Below, piece by piece: positions 39,324-48,724 of a stretch of DNA of 64,000 bases. The stretch spans positions 182,251 to 246,250 of the forward strand of contig NZ_JABVED010000007.1 in NCBI RefSeq assembly GCF_014323725.1, written 5' to 3'. The translations under genes were made by a program, and so were the position numbers. Numbering within the stretch: position 1 is the first letter of the stretch; every line of letters begins with the position of its first letter. This DNA comes from Actinokineospora xionganensis (GTDB taxonomy: Bacteria > Actinomycetota > Actinomycetes > Mycobacteriales > Pseudonocardiaceae). Below the pieces are notes generated by a model. It saw nothing but the letters and a program-made list of their open reading frames with translations, was not told the origin of the DNA and did no database searches.

Positions 39324-40430
39324 GTGACGCCACCCGAACTGCACATCGTCGTGCCCGCCGGTGGAAGCGGCACTCGCCTGTGGCCGCTCTCCCGCGCGGG
39401 CAACCCGAAGTTCCTGCACGCGCTGACCGGCACCGACCGGTCGCTGCTGCAAGCGACCTTCGACCGGCTGGCACCGCTGTCGTCGCCGGAGCACCTGCTG
39501 GTGGTCACCGGCACCGCGCACGCCGCCGGTGTGGCCCGGCAGCTGCCGGACCTGCCGGAACGCAACATCCTGGTCGAGCCGCTCGCCCGCGACTCGTGCG
39601 CGGCGATCGCGCTGGCCGCCGCGGTGATCGAGAAGCGGTCCCCCGGCGCGGTGATGGCGTCGTTCGCCGCCGATCACCTGATCACCGACGGAGACGAGTT
39701 CGCCCACACCGTGGGCCGGGCCGTCGACGGCGCCCGCGACGGGCTGCTGATGACCATCGGCATCACCCCGACCCGCCCGGAGACCGGCTATGGCTACCTG
39801 CGCTGCAGCGAGCCCGCGCAGCGCTCGGTCATCCAGAAGGTGTTGGAGTTCAAGGAAAAGCCGGCCAAGGACGTGGCCACCCGCTACGTGGAGTCGGGCA
39901 GCTACCTGTGGAACGCCAGCATGTTCGTCTGGCGCACCGACGTGTTCCTGGCCGAACTCGCCGCGCGGCGGCCGGATGTGGCCAAGCCCATCCTCGCCAT
40001 CGCCGCCGCCTGGGACACCCCGGAGCAGGAGGCGGTCCTGGCGGAGCTGTGGCCGACCGTGCCGAAGGTCGCCGTCGAGTACGCGGTGATGGAACCGGCC
40101 GCCGCCGACGGCCTGGTCGCCACCGTGCCCGGCGACTTCGGCTGGAGCGACATCGGCGACTTCGAGACCCTCGGCGACCTCCTCGGCACCGATGTCGGCG
40201 ACGGCGGCAGGCTGTTCGTCACCGCGGGCGGCAAAGCGAACGTCGTGGTGGTCGACGGTGCCGGCGTCATCGTGGTCCCCTCGGACCGACTGGTCGCCAC
40301 GCTCGGCGTCAACGACCTCATCATCGTCGACACCGACGACGCCGTCCTGGTCTGCAGGCGCGACCGAGCCCAGGACATCAAGCGCCTGACCGAGATCCTG
40401 CGCGACCGGGGCGATCTCGACTACATCTGA
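39324..40430 (+). CDS. manC: mannose-1-phosphate guanylyltransferase
   Basis: Makes GDP-mannose from mannose-1-P and GTP. 368 residues, beginning LHIVVPAGGSGTRLWPLSRAG (nucleotide-binding signature), then FAADHLI with the metal Asp, FKEKPA, and GDFGWSDIGDF. It is the single-domain GMP type without a C-terminal isomerase cupin. GTG at 39324. With manA and manB this completes the GDP-mannose pathway in the window. It is the Rv3264c equivalent (named manB in older mycobacterial lists). Confidence 0.93.
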   Translation: MTPPELHIVVPAGGSGTRLWPLSRAGNPKFLHALTGTDRSLLQATFDRLAPLSSPEHLLVVTGTAHAAGVARQLPDLPERNILVEPLARDSCAAIALAAAVIEKRSPGAVMASFAADHLITDGDEFAHTVGRAVDGARDGLLMTIGITPTRPETGYGYLRCSEPAQRSVIQKVLEFKEKPAKDVATRYVESGSYLWNASMFVWRTDVFLAELAARRPDVAKPILAIAAAWDTPEQEAVLAELWPTVPKVAVEYAVMEPAAADGLVATVPGDFGWSDIGDFETLGDLLGTDVGDGGRLFVTAGGKANVVVVDGAGVIVVPSDRLVATLGVNDLIIVDTDDAVLVCRRDRAQDIKRLTEILRDRGDLDYI

Positions 40431-40509
40431 TGCCGTGGAACGATGACGCGGCGCGACTGGCGGGATACTCTGACCAGAGCACATCGAGCGACGCAGGAGA
40501 GGCCACCGT

Positions 40510-40923
40510 ATGGACCCCCGTGAGCGCGCCGACGCCATCCTGGCCCGTGCCCGCGCACGCGGCTCGTACGTAGTCACCCCCGAGAGCGCCATCTCACCGA
40601 TGGACGCCTCGGCGACCCTGCAGATCCCCCGTGCTGTGGTGAACGCGCTCGATGAGGACCCGGAAGTGACCATGGTCTTCCCGATCACCCGTGGCCGGGA
40701 GGAACTTCCCGCGATCGCCCAGGAAGCCGCCACGACTTCGGTGGCCTCGCCGGGTCGGCCGACCGAGCGGCTGCCGGTTCCGCAGCAGCAGCAGCAGCGA
40801 CAACAGCAACAGCCGTCGTCGCGGCCACCGCAGGCACCGGAGCAAGTGGACGGTTTGGTGCCGACCATGAAGCCCCGGCCGCACCCGGACCGGCCTACGC
40901 TCGGTCAGCGGCTCGACGGCTAG
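40510..40923 (+). CDS. conserved actinobacterial protein with Gln-rich linker, unknown function
   Basis: 137 residues, ATG with AGGAGAGG upstream. An ordered N-terminal part (1-75, MDPRERADAILARARARGS, TPESAISPMDAS, IPRAVVNALDEDPEVTMVF) is followed by a Gln/Pro-rich low-complexity segment about 90-115 encoded by CAG/CAA runs, and a conserved-looking tail RPTLGQRLDG. There is no signal peptide. It sits 79 bp after manC and convergent with wbbL. I recognise no domain; the Gln run could vary in length between strains. Confidence 0.7.
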   Translation: MDPRERADAILARARARGSYVVTPESAISPMDASATLQIPRAVVNALDEDPEVTMVFPITRGREELPAIAQEAATTSVASPGRPTERLPVPQQQQQRQQQQPSSRPPQAPEQVDGLVPTMKPRPHPDRPTLGQRLDG

Positions 40924-40941
40924 CCACCGCTGTTCGACGTC

Positions 40942-41796
40942 CTAGCGGGTTTCCATCTTCAGGCGCAGAGCCAGTCCGGCCTTGATCGCGGCCCGCACCG
41001 GCGCCCACAGTGGGCCCTGGTGTCGATCGGCGATGAAGCGGTAGGCGCTCTCGTGGTGTGCCGCGAGCATCCTGGTCGACGCCTTGGCCGTCGACACGCC
41101 CTGGACGTGCATCACCTTCGCCGAGGGCACATACACGTTCTGCCAACCCGCCCGGCTCAGCCGTTCGCCGAGGTCGACGTCCTCGAAGTACATGAAGTAC
41201 CGCGAGTCGAACCCGTCGACCGAGTCGAACGCCTCGCGCCGGATCAGGAAGCAGGAGCCTGAAAGCCAGCCCGCGACCCGTTCGCGCACGTCCGAAGCGG
41301 ACTGCTTGTACGCACGGGTCCAGGGGTTGCCCGGCCACACCTTCCCCAGCACCCCGTGCCCGATCCCCTTGCCCAGCGAGGGAACCTCGCGCGCCGACGG
41401 GTAGACCGCGCCGGACGGTTCGGTGATCAGCGGCCCGAACGCCCCGCCCCGCGGCCACCGCTCGGCCGCGGCGATCAGCTCGTCGAGGGATCCCGGCTCC
41501 CATTCCACGTCCGGGTTGGAGATCACCACCCAGCCGTGGCAGGCGTCCAGCGCCGCCACACCGCGGTTCGCGCCGCCGCCGTAGCCCAGGTTGCCGCCGG
41601 TGCGCACCAGTTCGACGTTCGAGCGGGCCGCCGCGGCGGCCTCAGGGGCGCCGTCGGTCGAGCCGTTGTCGGCCAGGATCACGTGGACCGGGCGGGTGGT
41701 GGCCTTCTCGAGGGTGTCGAGGAACCGGTCCAGGGTCTCGCCGGGCGAGTAGGTCACGGTCACGACGGCGATCTCGGCACCGTAGGTTTCGGTCAC
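40942..41796 (-). CDS. wbbL: WbbL-type rhamnosyltransferase (GT2)
   Basis: 284 residues of GT-A fold: VVTVTYSPGETLDRFLDTL, ADNGSTDGAP, NPDVEWEPGSL as the DxD-like site, and MYFEDVDLGERLSRAG. By position and similarity it is the Rv3265c equivalent, the dTDP-rhamnose:GlcNAc-PP-lipid rhamnosyltransferase that completes the linkage unit joining arabinogalactan (or a related wall polymer) to peptidoglycan. It works at the inner membrane face. It is the last gene of a minus-strand group of three glycosyltransferases. Confidence 0.88.
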   Translation of the reverse strand: MTETYGAEIAVVTVTYSPGETLDRFLDTLEKATTRPVHVILADNGSTDGAPEAAAAARSNVELVRTGGNLGYGGGANRGVAALDACHGWVVISNPDVEWEPGSLDELIAAAERWPRGGAFGPLITEPSGAVYPSAREVPSLGKGIGHGVLGKVWPGNPWTRAYKQSASDVRERVAGWLSGSCFLIRREAFDSVDGFDSRYFMYFEDVDLGERLSRAGWQNVYVPSAKVMHVQGVSTAKASTRMLAAHHESAYRFIADRHQGPLWAPVRAAIKAGLALRLKMETR

Positions 41797-41830
41797 GATC
41801 TGACATTCTGCACGCCAACCCGGCCGCGGC

Positions 41831-42976
41831 TCATCGACCCCTGCGGTGGAGCTGGTGGGCCCGGCCGTATACCTCGCGGTGTCGTTCGGCGCTCAGGCCC
41901 CAGGAGAACTCCTTGGCCCGGCGCTGCGCCGCCACGGAGAGCGCCGCGCGGCGGCCCGGGTCGTCGAGGAGGTCGCTGATGGTGGCGGCGATGTCGCCCG
42001 CGCCGACACCGCAGTAGGCGACCGCGTCGCCGCCGACCTCCGGCAACGAGAGCCGCCGGGTCGTCAGGACGCACGCGCCCGCGGCCATCGCCTCCAGCAC
42101 GGGCAGGCCGAAACCCTCGCCCAGGCTCGGATACGCGACCAGCGCGGCGCCGCCGAGGAACCCGGACAGGTGCTCGAACGGCAGGTAGCCCGCGCGGATG
42201 ACTCGCAGCCGGTGCGGCGCGGCGTCGAGGGCGCGTTCGATCTGGTGGTCCCAGCCGGGCTGCCCGGCCAGCACCAGGGCGGGTGGGTCGACCCGGCCGG
42301 CGCAGGCGGCGGCGAAGCCGCGGATGAGCGCGGGCACGTTCTTGCGCGGTTCCAGCGCCCCCAGGAACGCCACGTAGGGTTGCTCGCCCAGGCCGATGGC
42401 GGCCCGGGCGGCGGCGACCTCGGCAGGCGAGGGCGGGTGGAAGCGGTCGGTGTCCACGCCGTGCTGGATCACGTCGAGTGCGCGCGGGTCGGCGCGCACG
42501 ACCCTGGTCAGCTCGGCCGCGGTGGCCTCGCTCGGCACGACGCAGCGCGACGCGCGCACGAGCGCGGTCTTGGTCCAGGCGCGGAAGAACCGGGCCTTGA
42601 TCGAGTGGTGCAGGCCCGCGTCGGTGAAGAACGTCGCGTCGTGCAGCGTCACCACCGACGCCACCGGGTTGGCCAGCGGGATCGTGTAGTGCGGCGAGTG
42701 CAGGACGTCGACGCCGAGTCTTCGGACCAGCCGCGGCAGCGTGGTCTGCTCCCAGGCCAGCCGGGCCGTGCGGGTGGTGACCGACTCGGAGGTCGGCACG
42801 ATCCGCGCGCTGGGCGCGAGCTCGCCGTAGAGCCTGCTGTCGCGGGGCTGGCAGACGACGCTGAGGTCGGCGCCGTCGGCGGCCAGCGCCGCGACCAGCG
42901 AGTCGACATAGCGGCCCACCCCACCGCGGTCCGCGGGCACCGCGGTCGCGTCGATAAGCACGGTGGGGTCGGACAC
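41831..42976 (-). CDS. family 4 glycosyltransferase
   Basis: 381 residues from the GTG giving VSDPTVLIDATAVPADRGGVGRY. GT-B fold: N-terminal acceptor domain to about 185, then the GT4 nucleotide-sugar domain with FLGALEPRKNVPALIRGF, PSLGEGFGLPVLEAMAAGA (the EX7E motif). It is likely a retaining mannosyl-, rhamnosyl- or glucosyltransferase. It lies between a similar GT4 gene (46 bp upstream) and wbbL (34 bp downstream), so all three are probably cotranscribed. Confidence 0.88.
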   Translation of the reverse strand: MSDPTVLIDATAVPADRGGVGRYVDSLVAALAADGADLSVVCQPRDSRLYGELAPSARIVPTSESVTTRTARLAWEQTTLPRLVRRLGVDVLHSPHYTIPLANPVASVVTLHDATFFTDAGLHHSIKARFFRAWTKTALVRASRCVVPSEATAAELTRVVRADPRALDVIQHGVDTDRFHPPSPAEVAAARAAIGLGEQPYVAFLGALEPRKNVPALIRGFAAACAGRVDPPALVLAGQPGWDHQIERALDAAPHRLRVIRAGYLPFEHLSGFLGGAALVAYPSLGEGFGLPVLEAMAAGACVLTTRRLSLPEVGGDAVAYCGVGAGDIAATISDLLDDPGRRAALSVAAQRRAKEFSWGLSAERHREVYGRAHQLHRRGR

Positions 42977-43022
42977 GGCGATCAGCGTACGACGTGCGAT
43001 TGCCGGAGATTTACCGAATGGA

Positions 43023-44114
43023 TTAACTCGCGCCACCGCCCAGACCCACGTGCAGCCGCCACAGCGCCTCGGCCGCTCCGTCCCAGGTGAATCCCGCCGC
43101 CCGCGCGCGGCCACGCTCGACCATCGACGCGGCCAGGTCCGGGGAGTCCAGCACCGTCCGCAGGGCGTCGGCGAGCGCACCCGGGTCGTCACGTTTCACC
43201 TGCGTTCCCGCACCACCGGCGACTTCGACCAGGGCTGGCGCGTCCGAGTGCACAACAGGCACACCCGCCGCCATGGCCTCCAGCACGGGGAGCCCGAAGC
43301 CCTCGGCCCGGCTCGGCGCGGCCAGCACCGTCGCGCCGTGCAGGGCGGCGGCGAGTTCCTCGTCACTGAGCCTGCCGAGCACCCGCACCCGATCGGGGGG
43401 CAGTCCGTGTCGCGCGGCGAGGGCGCGCGGGTCCACCCCGCCCCAGCCCGCGGGACCGGCCACGACCAGCGGCACACCGGGGACGGCCGCCATGGCCTCG
43501 ATGAGCACGTCGAGTCCCTTGCGCGGCTCGACGGTGCCCACAGCGAGCACGTACGCGCCGGGGAGATCGAGGTCCACCGCCGAAGGGGCGCTGAGCACCG
43601 AGGACACCCCGTGGCCGACGACGTGGACCGGCGCGGGTCCGGGGGCATGCCGGGCAAGGTCGTCCGCGACGGCCCGGGTCGGGACCACGATCGCGTCGGC
43701 CGTGCGGGTGGCGCGCCGGATCACCTTGCGGTGCCAGGCCGCGCCCCGGCTGGTCAGCGTCTCCGGGTGGGTGAACGGCACGGTGTCGTGCACGGTCACG
43801 ACCAGCCGCCTGCCACGCCGGGCGGGTGGGGCGAGCGGGGTCGGCGCGTGCACGGTCTCGCCGCCGGGCCACAGCGGCAGCCCGTGCTCCCAGGCGAGAG
43901 TCAGCGCGCGCCGGGGCAGCGCGAGGGCGGTCGGCCCGGCCACACCGCCGACCACGGCCGGGGCGAGGTCGCCGTGGCGGGCGGTGACGCCGCGGACGGA
44001 CCAGCCCGCGGGCGCCGTGCGGGCCAGCGCGGCGGCCAGTTCCCGGGTGTAGCGGCCGGTGCCGCCCGGGACCGGCGCCAGCAGTTGCTCGGTGAGGACG
44101 ACCAGCTCAGGCAC
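43023..44114 (-). CDS. family 4 glycosyltransferase
   Basis: 363 residues from GTG 44114. GT-B protein with N-terminal VLTEQLLAPVPGGTGRYTREL, the inter-domain VVVTVHDTVPFTHPE region, and the donor domain VGTVEPRKGLDVLIEAM and PSRAEGFGLPVLEAMAAGV (EX7E). It is related to the next gene in the operon (paralogues). It begins a minus-strand group of three and is divergent, over 45 bp, from the plus-strand glycosyltransferase group. Confidence 0.88.
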   Translation of the reverse strand: MPELVVLTEQLLAPVPGGTGRYTRELAAALARTAPAGWSVRGVTARHGDLAPAVVGGVAGPTALALPRRALTLAWEHGLPLWPGGETVHAPTPLAPPARRGRRLVVTVHDTVPFTHPETLTSRGAAWHRKVIRRATRTADAIVVPTRAVADDLARHAPGPAPVHVVGHGVSSVLSAPSAVDLDLPGAYVLAVGTVEPRKGLDVLIEAMAAVPGVPLVVAGPAGWGGVDPRALAARHGLPPDRVRVLGRLSDEELAAALHGATVLAAPSRAEGFGLPVLEAMAAGVPVVHSDAPALVEVAGGAGTQVKRDDPGALADALRTVLDSPDLAASMVERGRARAAGFTWDGAAEALWRLHVGLGGGAS

Positions 44115-44159
44115 GCGGTCAGAATCGCACGCACCGCCGCGACCGGTAGCGTCGCGGCC

Positions 44160-45071
44160 GTGAACGTCCGCACGACGGTCGTCGTGGTCACCTGGCGTGG
44201 CCGCGCCCACCTCGCCGCCTGCCTCGACGCACTGGCCGCGCAGACCCGGCCGCACCGGACGCTGGTGGTCGACAACGCCTCCGACGACGGCACCGCCGAG
44301 GTGATCGCCCGCCATCCGAGCGACCCGGAGGTCCGCAGGCTGCCGGTCAACGTGGGCTACGCGGGCGCGCTGGCCGGGGTCGAACCCGAGACCGAGTTCG
44401 TGGCGTGGCTCAACGACGACGCCGTCCCCCGTCCCGACTGGCTGGCCCGCATGGAGAACGCCCTCGACGCCGACCCGGGCGCCGCCGCGGCGAGCGCGCG
44501 GCTGATCAGCCCCACCGGCGAAGTCCAGTCGGTCGGCGTCCGGCTGACCGCCGACGGGCACGGCGCGGACGCCGTCACCGGCCCGGTCTTCGGTTTCTGC
44601 GGCGGCGCCGCGCTGCTGCGCGCGGACGCGCTGGCCGCCGTGGGCGGGGTCCCCGCCGACTTCTTCTGCTACTACGAGGACACCGACACGTCGTGGCGGC
44701 TGCGGCTGGCGGGCTGGTCGATCGTGCCGGTCGAGGCCGACGTCACCCATCTGCACGGGGCGAGCACCGCACCCGGCTCGGACCGGTTCCACCTGTGGAA
44801 CGAGCGCAACCGCCTGCTGACCCTGCTTCGCTGTGCCCCGCTGGGCGTCGCGCTCACCCAGTTGGCCCGGTTCGCCGCGCTCACCGCGGTGCTCCCGACC
44901 AGGCGAAACGTGGGTCCGGAGGCCAACTTCCGGGTGGGTCTGCGACTGCGGGTGCTGGGCCAGGTGGCCGCTCGGCTGCCGAGGACGGTGATCGCCCGCA
45001 ACAAGATCGACACCGACCGCGCCACCCGATCGCGGGTCTGGCGACACCAGTTCGCCAGTCGGGCGACATGA
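44160..45071 (+). CDS. family 2 glycosyltransferase
   Basis: 303 residues from GTG 44160: TVVVVTWRGRAHLAACLDAL, VVDNASDDGTAEV, WLNDDAVPRPDWL (DxD region), and CYYEDTDTSWRLRLAGW. The C-terminal part contains a short hydrophobic stretch (FAALTAVL) and a basic tail. It is a WbbL-like inverting enzyme, probably adding a deoxyhexose such as rhamnose. It is first in a plus-strand group with the GT2-GT4 fusion (52 bp) and a GT4 gene. Confidence 0.88.
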   Translation: MNVRTTVVVVTWRGRAHLAACLDALAAQTRPHRTLVVDNASDDGTAEVIARHPSDPEVRRLPVNVGYAGALAGVEPETEFVAWLNDDAVPRPDWLARMENALDADPGAAAASARLISPTGEVQSVGVRLTADGHGADAVTGPVFGFCGGAALLRADALAAVGGVPADFFCYYEDTDTSWRLRLAGWSIVPVEADVTHLHGASTAPGSDRFHLWNERNRLLTLLRCAPLGVALTQLARFAALTAVLPTRRNVGPEANFRVGLRLRVLGQVAARLPRTVIARNKIDTDRATRSRVWRHQFASRAT

Positions 45072-45123
45072 CGGCCCTCCGATAAGGCACCCTGTCCCCA
45101 GGAGCAACCCGGGAGGAGACAGC

Positions 45124-47655
45124 GTGGCTGAGGGGGCCTTGCCCATACTGTCGGTCGTACTCGTCAATTACCGAGGAGTCGACGACACCCTGACCTGCCT
45201 GCGGTCGCTGAAGTCGGACCTCGACTACCCGGCCGACCGCCTGCAGATCATCTGCGTGGACAACGCCTCGGGGGACGGCAGCGCGGAGAAGATCCGGGCG
45301 GTCGACGGCGTCGAGTTGGTCGAGTCCCCGGACAACCTCGGCTTCGCGGGCGGCTGCAACCTCGGCGTCGAACACGCCAAAGGCTCCGTGCTGGCCTTCC
45401 TGAACAACGACGCCCGGCCCGACCCGCAGTGGGCGCGCGCGGCCGTGCGGGTGCTCACCGAGCAGCCCGACGTCGCCGCCGTGGCCAGCAAGGTCCTCGA
45501 CTGGGACGGCGCGAACATCGACTTCGTCGACGCGGGTCTCACCTGGTTCGGCATGGGCTACAAGCGCCACGCGGGCACCCCGGACGACGGCAGCCACGAC
45601 GACCCGCGCGACGTCCTGTTCGCCACGGGCTCGGCGATGTTCGTCCGCGCGGGCGTGTACCGCGAGCTGGGCGGGTTCGACGAGAGCTTCTTCATGTTCT
45701 ACGAGGACGTCGACCTCGGCTGGCGGCTGAACCTGCGCGGCTGGCGGGTGCGCTACGAGCCCAAGTCGCTGGCCTACCACCGCCACCACGCCTCCATGTC
45801 CGAAGTGGACACCAAGGACCAGTCCCGCGAGCTGTACCTGCTGGAGCGCAACGCGTTGGCGGCGCTCTACAAGAACCTCTCCGACGCCACGCTGGCCAAG
45901 GCGCTGCCCGGCGCGCTGGCCTTGGCGGTGCGCCGGGCGACCGCGCGCGGCGAGATCGACCCGACTCAGCTCGAGATCACCCGCCGCGGCCGAGGTGACG
46001 GCTCGGAGACCGTCCCGATCGCCCGCACGGCGCTCGCGGGAATGCTGGCGATCGACCAGTTCGTCGAGATGCTGCCCGCGCTGGCGGCGTCCCGCGCGGT
46101 CGAGCAGGCCGCCCGGGTGCGTTCGGACGCCGACCTGGTTCCCTTGATGCGCAAGGCGATGGAGCCCGCCTACCCGCTGCCGCGCTACCTCGCCGCGCAC
46201 GAGGCGATCGTCGAGGCGTTCGGGCTGGAGCAGGCGTTCGGTGCGCGCAGGCGGGTCCTGGTGATCACCGGCGACGCGGTGTCAGAGCGGATGGCCGGTC
46301 CGGCGATCCGCGCGTGGAACATGGCCGACGTCCTGTCGGCCGAGCACGAGGTCCGGCTGGTCACGGTCAACCCGGTGTGCGCCCCGCCGCCCGCGGCTTT
46401 CCCTGTGGCGCAGTCGAAGCGGCGCGACTTGGAGTCGCACGTGACCTGGGCGGACGTGGTGATCCTGCAGGGTCACGCGATGGAACTGGTGCCGTCGCTG
46501 AAGAAGGCCGACTCCAGCAAGATCGTCATCTGCGACGTCTACGACCCGATGCACCTGGAGTTGCTGGAGCAGGGCAAGGACGAGGGCAACAACACAGACG
46601 AACAACGTCAGCTGGATCTCGTCGGTGCCACGAAAGTGATGAACAACCAGCTCGACCGCGGCGACTTCTTCATCTGCGCCTCCGAGCGGCAGCGACACTT
46701 CTGGCTGGGCCACCTGCTCTCCCTGGGCAGGCTCACCCCGGCGCTCTACGACAACGACCCGACGCTGCGCTCCCTGCTCGACGTCGTCCCGTTCGGGCTG
46801 TCCGGCAAGCCGCCACAGCAGAGCAAGTCGCCGATGAAGGGCGCGGTCCCGGGCATCGCCGAGGGCGACAAGGTCGTGCTCTGGGCGGGCGGAGTCTACA
46901 GCTGGTTCGATCCGCTGACCCTGGTCAGCGCCATCGGCGTGCTCGCCCGGCGACGCCCGGACGTGCGGCTGATGTTCCTGGGCATGAAGCATCCCAATCC
47001 CGAGGTGCCGGAGATGGACATCGGCGCCCGGGTGCGCGCGCTGTCCGGGCAGCTCGACCTGACCGGCAGGCACGTCTTCTTCAACGAGACCTGGGTGCCC
47101 TACGAGCAGCGGCAGGACTGGCTGCTCGACGCCGACTGCGGTGTCACCACGCACTACGAGCACGTCGAGACCACGTTCGCCTTCCGCACCCGGGTGCTCG
47201 ACTACCTGTGGGCGGGCCTGCCGATCGTCACCACCGACGGCGACTCGTTCGCCGACCTGGTGCGGCAGGAGAAGCTGGGCGTGGTGGTGCCCGCCGAGGA
47301 CACCGACGCACTGGCCGACGCCCTGGAGCGGGTGCTCTACGACGCCGAGTTCGCCGCCGCCTGCCAGGAACGCATCGCCGCCGTGCGCGAGCGGTTCACC
47401 TGGGAGAACGTGCTGGCCCCACTGACCGCCTTCTGCCGCGACCCGCGCCCGGCGACCGACCGCCTGCCGGGCTCGGAACCCCTGGTGCGCAAACCCGCCC
47501 TGGGCGCCGCGGGCACGGTTCGCCGGGACCTGGCGCTGGTCCGCGAGTACCTCGACGGCGGCGGCGCGACCGAGTTGGCCCGCCGCGCCGCGGGCCGGGT
47601 CCGCCGGGTCGCCCGTCAGCGGATGGCCGGACGCGGGGGGCGCGGAGATGGCTGA
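45124..47655 (+). CDS. bifunctional glycosyltransferase: N-terminal GT2, C-terminal GT4
   Basis: 843 residues from a GTG with GGGAGGAG upstream. The N-terminal GT-A enzyme (about 7-280) has SVVLVNYRGVDDTLTCLRSL, VDNASGDGSAEKI, FLNNDARPDPQWA and MFYEDVDLGWRLNLRGW. A helical linker about 290-375 leads to a GT-B domain (about 378-790) with VLVITGDAVSERMAGPAIRA, LWAGGVYSWFDPLTLV, and DYLWAGLPIVTTDGDSFADL. A basic tail follows. Two transferases on one chain suggest consecutive additions to one growing glycan. The next gene overlaps by eight bases. Confidence 0.9.
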   Translation: MAEGALPILSVVLVNYRGVDDTLTCLRSLKSDLDYPADRLQIICVDNASGDGSAEKIRAVDGVELVESPDNLGFAGGCNLGVEHAKGSVLAFLNNDARPDPQWARAAVRVLTEQPDVAAVASKVLDWDGANIDFVDAGLTWFGMGYKRHAGTPDDGSHDDPRDVLFATGSAMFVRAGVYRELGGFDESFFMFYEDVDLGWRLNLRGWRVRYEPKSLAYHRHHASMSEVDTKDQSRELYLLERNALAALYKNLSDATLAKALPGALALAVRRATARGEIDPTQLEITRRGRGDGSETVPIARTALAGMLAIDQFVEMLPALAASRAVEQAARVRSDADLVPLMRKAMEPAYPLPRYLAAHEAIVEAFGLEQAFGARRRVLVITGDAVSERMAGPAIRAWNMADVLSAEHEVRLVTVNPVCAPPPAAFPVAQSKRRDLESHVTWADVVILQGHAMELVPSLKKADSSKIVICDVYDPMHLELLEQGKDEGNNTDEQRQLDLVGATKVMNNQLDRGDFFICASERQRHFWLGHLLSLGRLTPALYDNDPTLRSLLDVVPFGLSGKPPQQSKSPMKGAVPGIAEGDKVVLWAGGVYSWFDPLTLVSAIGVLARRRPDVRLMFLGMKHPNPEVPEMDIGARVRALSGQLDLTGRHVFFNETWVPYEQRQDWLLDADCGVTTHYEHVETTFAFRTRVLDYLWAGLPIVTTDGDSFADLVRQEKLGVVVPAEDTDALADALERVLYDAEFAAACQERIAAVRERFTWENVLAPLTAFCRDPRPATDRLPGSEPLVRKPALGAAGTVRRDLALVREYLDGGGATELARRAAGRVRRVARQRMAGRGGRGDG

Positions 47656-48724
47656 CAGACCGATTCGGGTCCTCATCGACGGCACGCCGCTGTTGGGCTC
47701 GCGCACCGGCATCGGCCGCTACACCGCCGCACTGGCCGAGGAACTGGCGTCCTCACCGGATGTGGACATGCGCGCGGTGGCGTTCACCCTGCGCGGCTGG
47801 CGCAAGCTTCGCCACGTCCTGCCCCACGGCTCACAGGCACGCGGGATGCCCGTGCCCGCCCGACTGCTGCGCAAGGCCTGGCTGCGCGGCTCGTTCCCCC
47901 CGGTCGAGCTGTTCGCCGGGCTGACCGATGTCGTGCACGGCACCAACTTCGTGCTCCCGGCGGCGTTCCGGGCGGCGGGCGTGCTGACCATCCACGACCT
48001 CGCATTCCTGGACTACCCCGGCGACCTACCACCCAGCGACGCCGAACTCCCGGAACTGGTCCAGCTTTCGGCACGGCGGGCACACGTCATCTGCACCCCG
48101 ACCAGGGCCGTCGCCGAACGGGTAGTAGAGCGCCTGGGTGTCTCGGACTCGAAGGTGCGGGTCACCCCCCTGGGCGTCGACCCCCAGTGGTTCGCCGCCC
48201 GCCCACCGAACGAGTCCCTGGTGGAGCGAGTCGGACTCCCGTCGGAATACCTACTGTTCGTCGGCGCGGCCGGCCCACGCAAGGCGTTGAGCTGGCTGCT
48301 TGACGCCCATGCGGCCACACCTTCACTGCCACCGCTGGTACTGGCCGGGCCTGGTCACACCGTTGGGTCGGAGCGCGTCATCTCGACCGGATATCTTTCC
48401 GAAGTGGATCTTCGGGGTGTGGTGGCAGGAGCCAGCGCGCTGGTGCTGCCTTCGCGTGATGAGGGTTTCGGGTTGCCGGTACTGGAGGCGATGGCCTGCG
48501 ACGTACCGGTGGTGTGCTCCGACGTCCCGGCGTTGCGCGAGGTTTCAGGCGGCCACGCCACCCTGGTTCCGTTTGGAGACAAGGAAGCGATGGCCGTCGC
48601 CCTCACCGCCGCACTCGAGAATCCGCCCTCACCCGCGGTCATGTCCGCGCGACGGACCCACGCGGCCGCACACACATGGCGACGCTGCGCCGAGTTGACG
48701 ATCGCGGCCTACCAGTCCACTTAG
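47648..48724 (+). CDS. family 4 glycosyltransferase
   Basis: 358 residues; the ATG lies inside the end of the preceding fusion gene, so translation is coupled. GT-B fold with RVLIDGTPLLGSRTGIGRYTAAL, the HGTNFVLP and LTIHDLAFLDYPGDL region, LFVGAAGPRKALSWLLDAH, and PSRDEGFGLPVLEAMACDV (EX7E). It is a paralogue of the two minus-strand GT4 genes. The final bases overlap the convergent SnoaL-like gene. Confidence 0.9.
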   Translation: MADRPIRVLIDGTPLLGSRTGIGRYTAALAEELASSPDVDMRAVAFTLRGWRKLRHVLPHGSQARGMPVPARLLRKAWLRGSFPPVELFAGLTDVVHGTNFVLPAAFRAAGVLTIHDLAFLDYPGDLPPSDAELPELVQLSARRAHVICTPTRAVAERVVERLGVSDSKVRVTPLGVDPQWFAARPPNESLVERVGLPSEYLLFVGAAGPRKALSWLLDAHAATPSLPPLVLAGPGHTVGSERVISTGYLSEVDLRGVVAGASALVLPSRDEGFGLPVLEAMACDVPVVCSDVPALREVSGGHATLVPFGDKEAMAVALTAALENPPSPAVMSARRTHAAAHTWRRCAELTIAAYQST

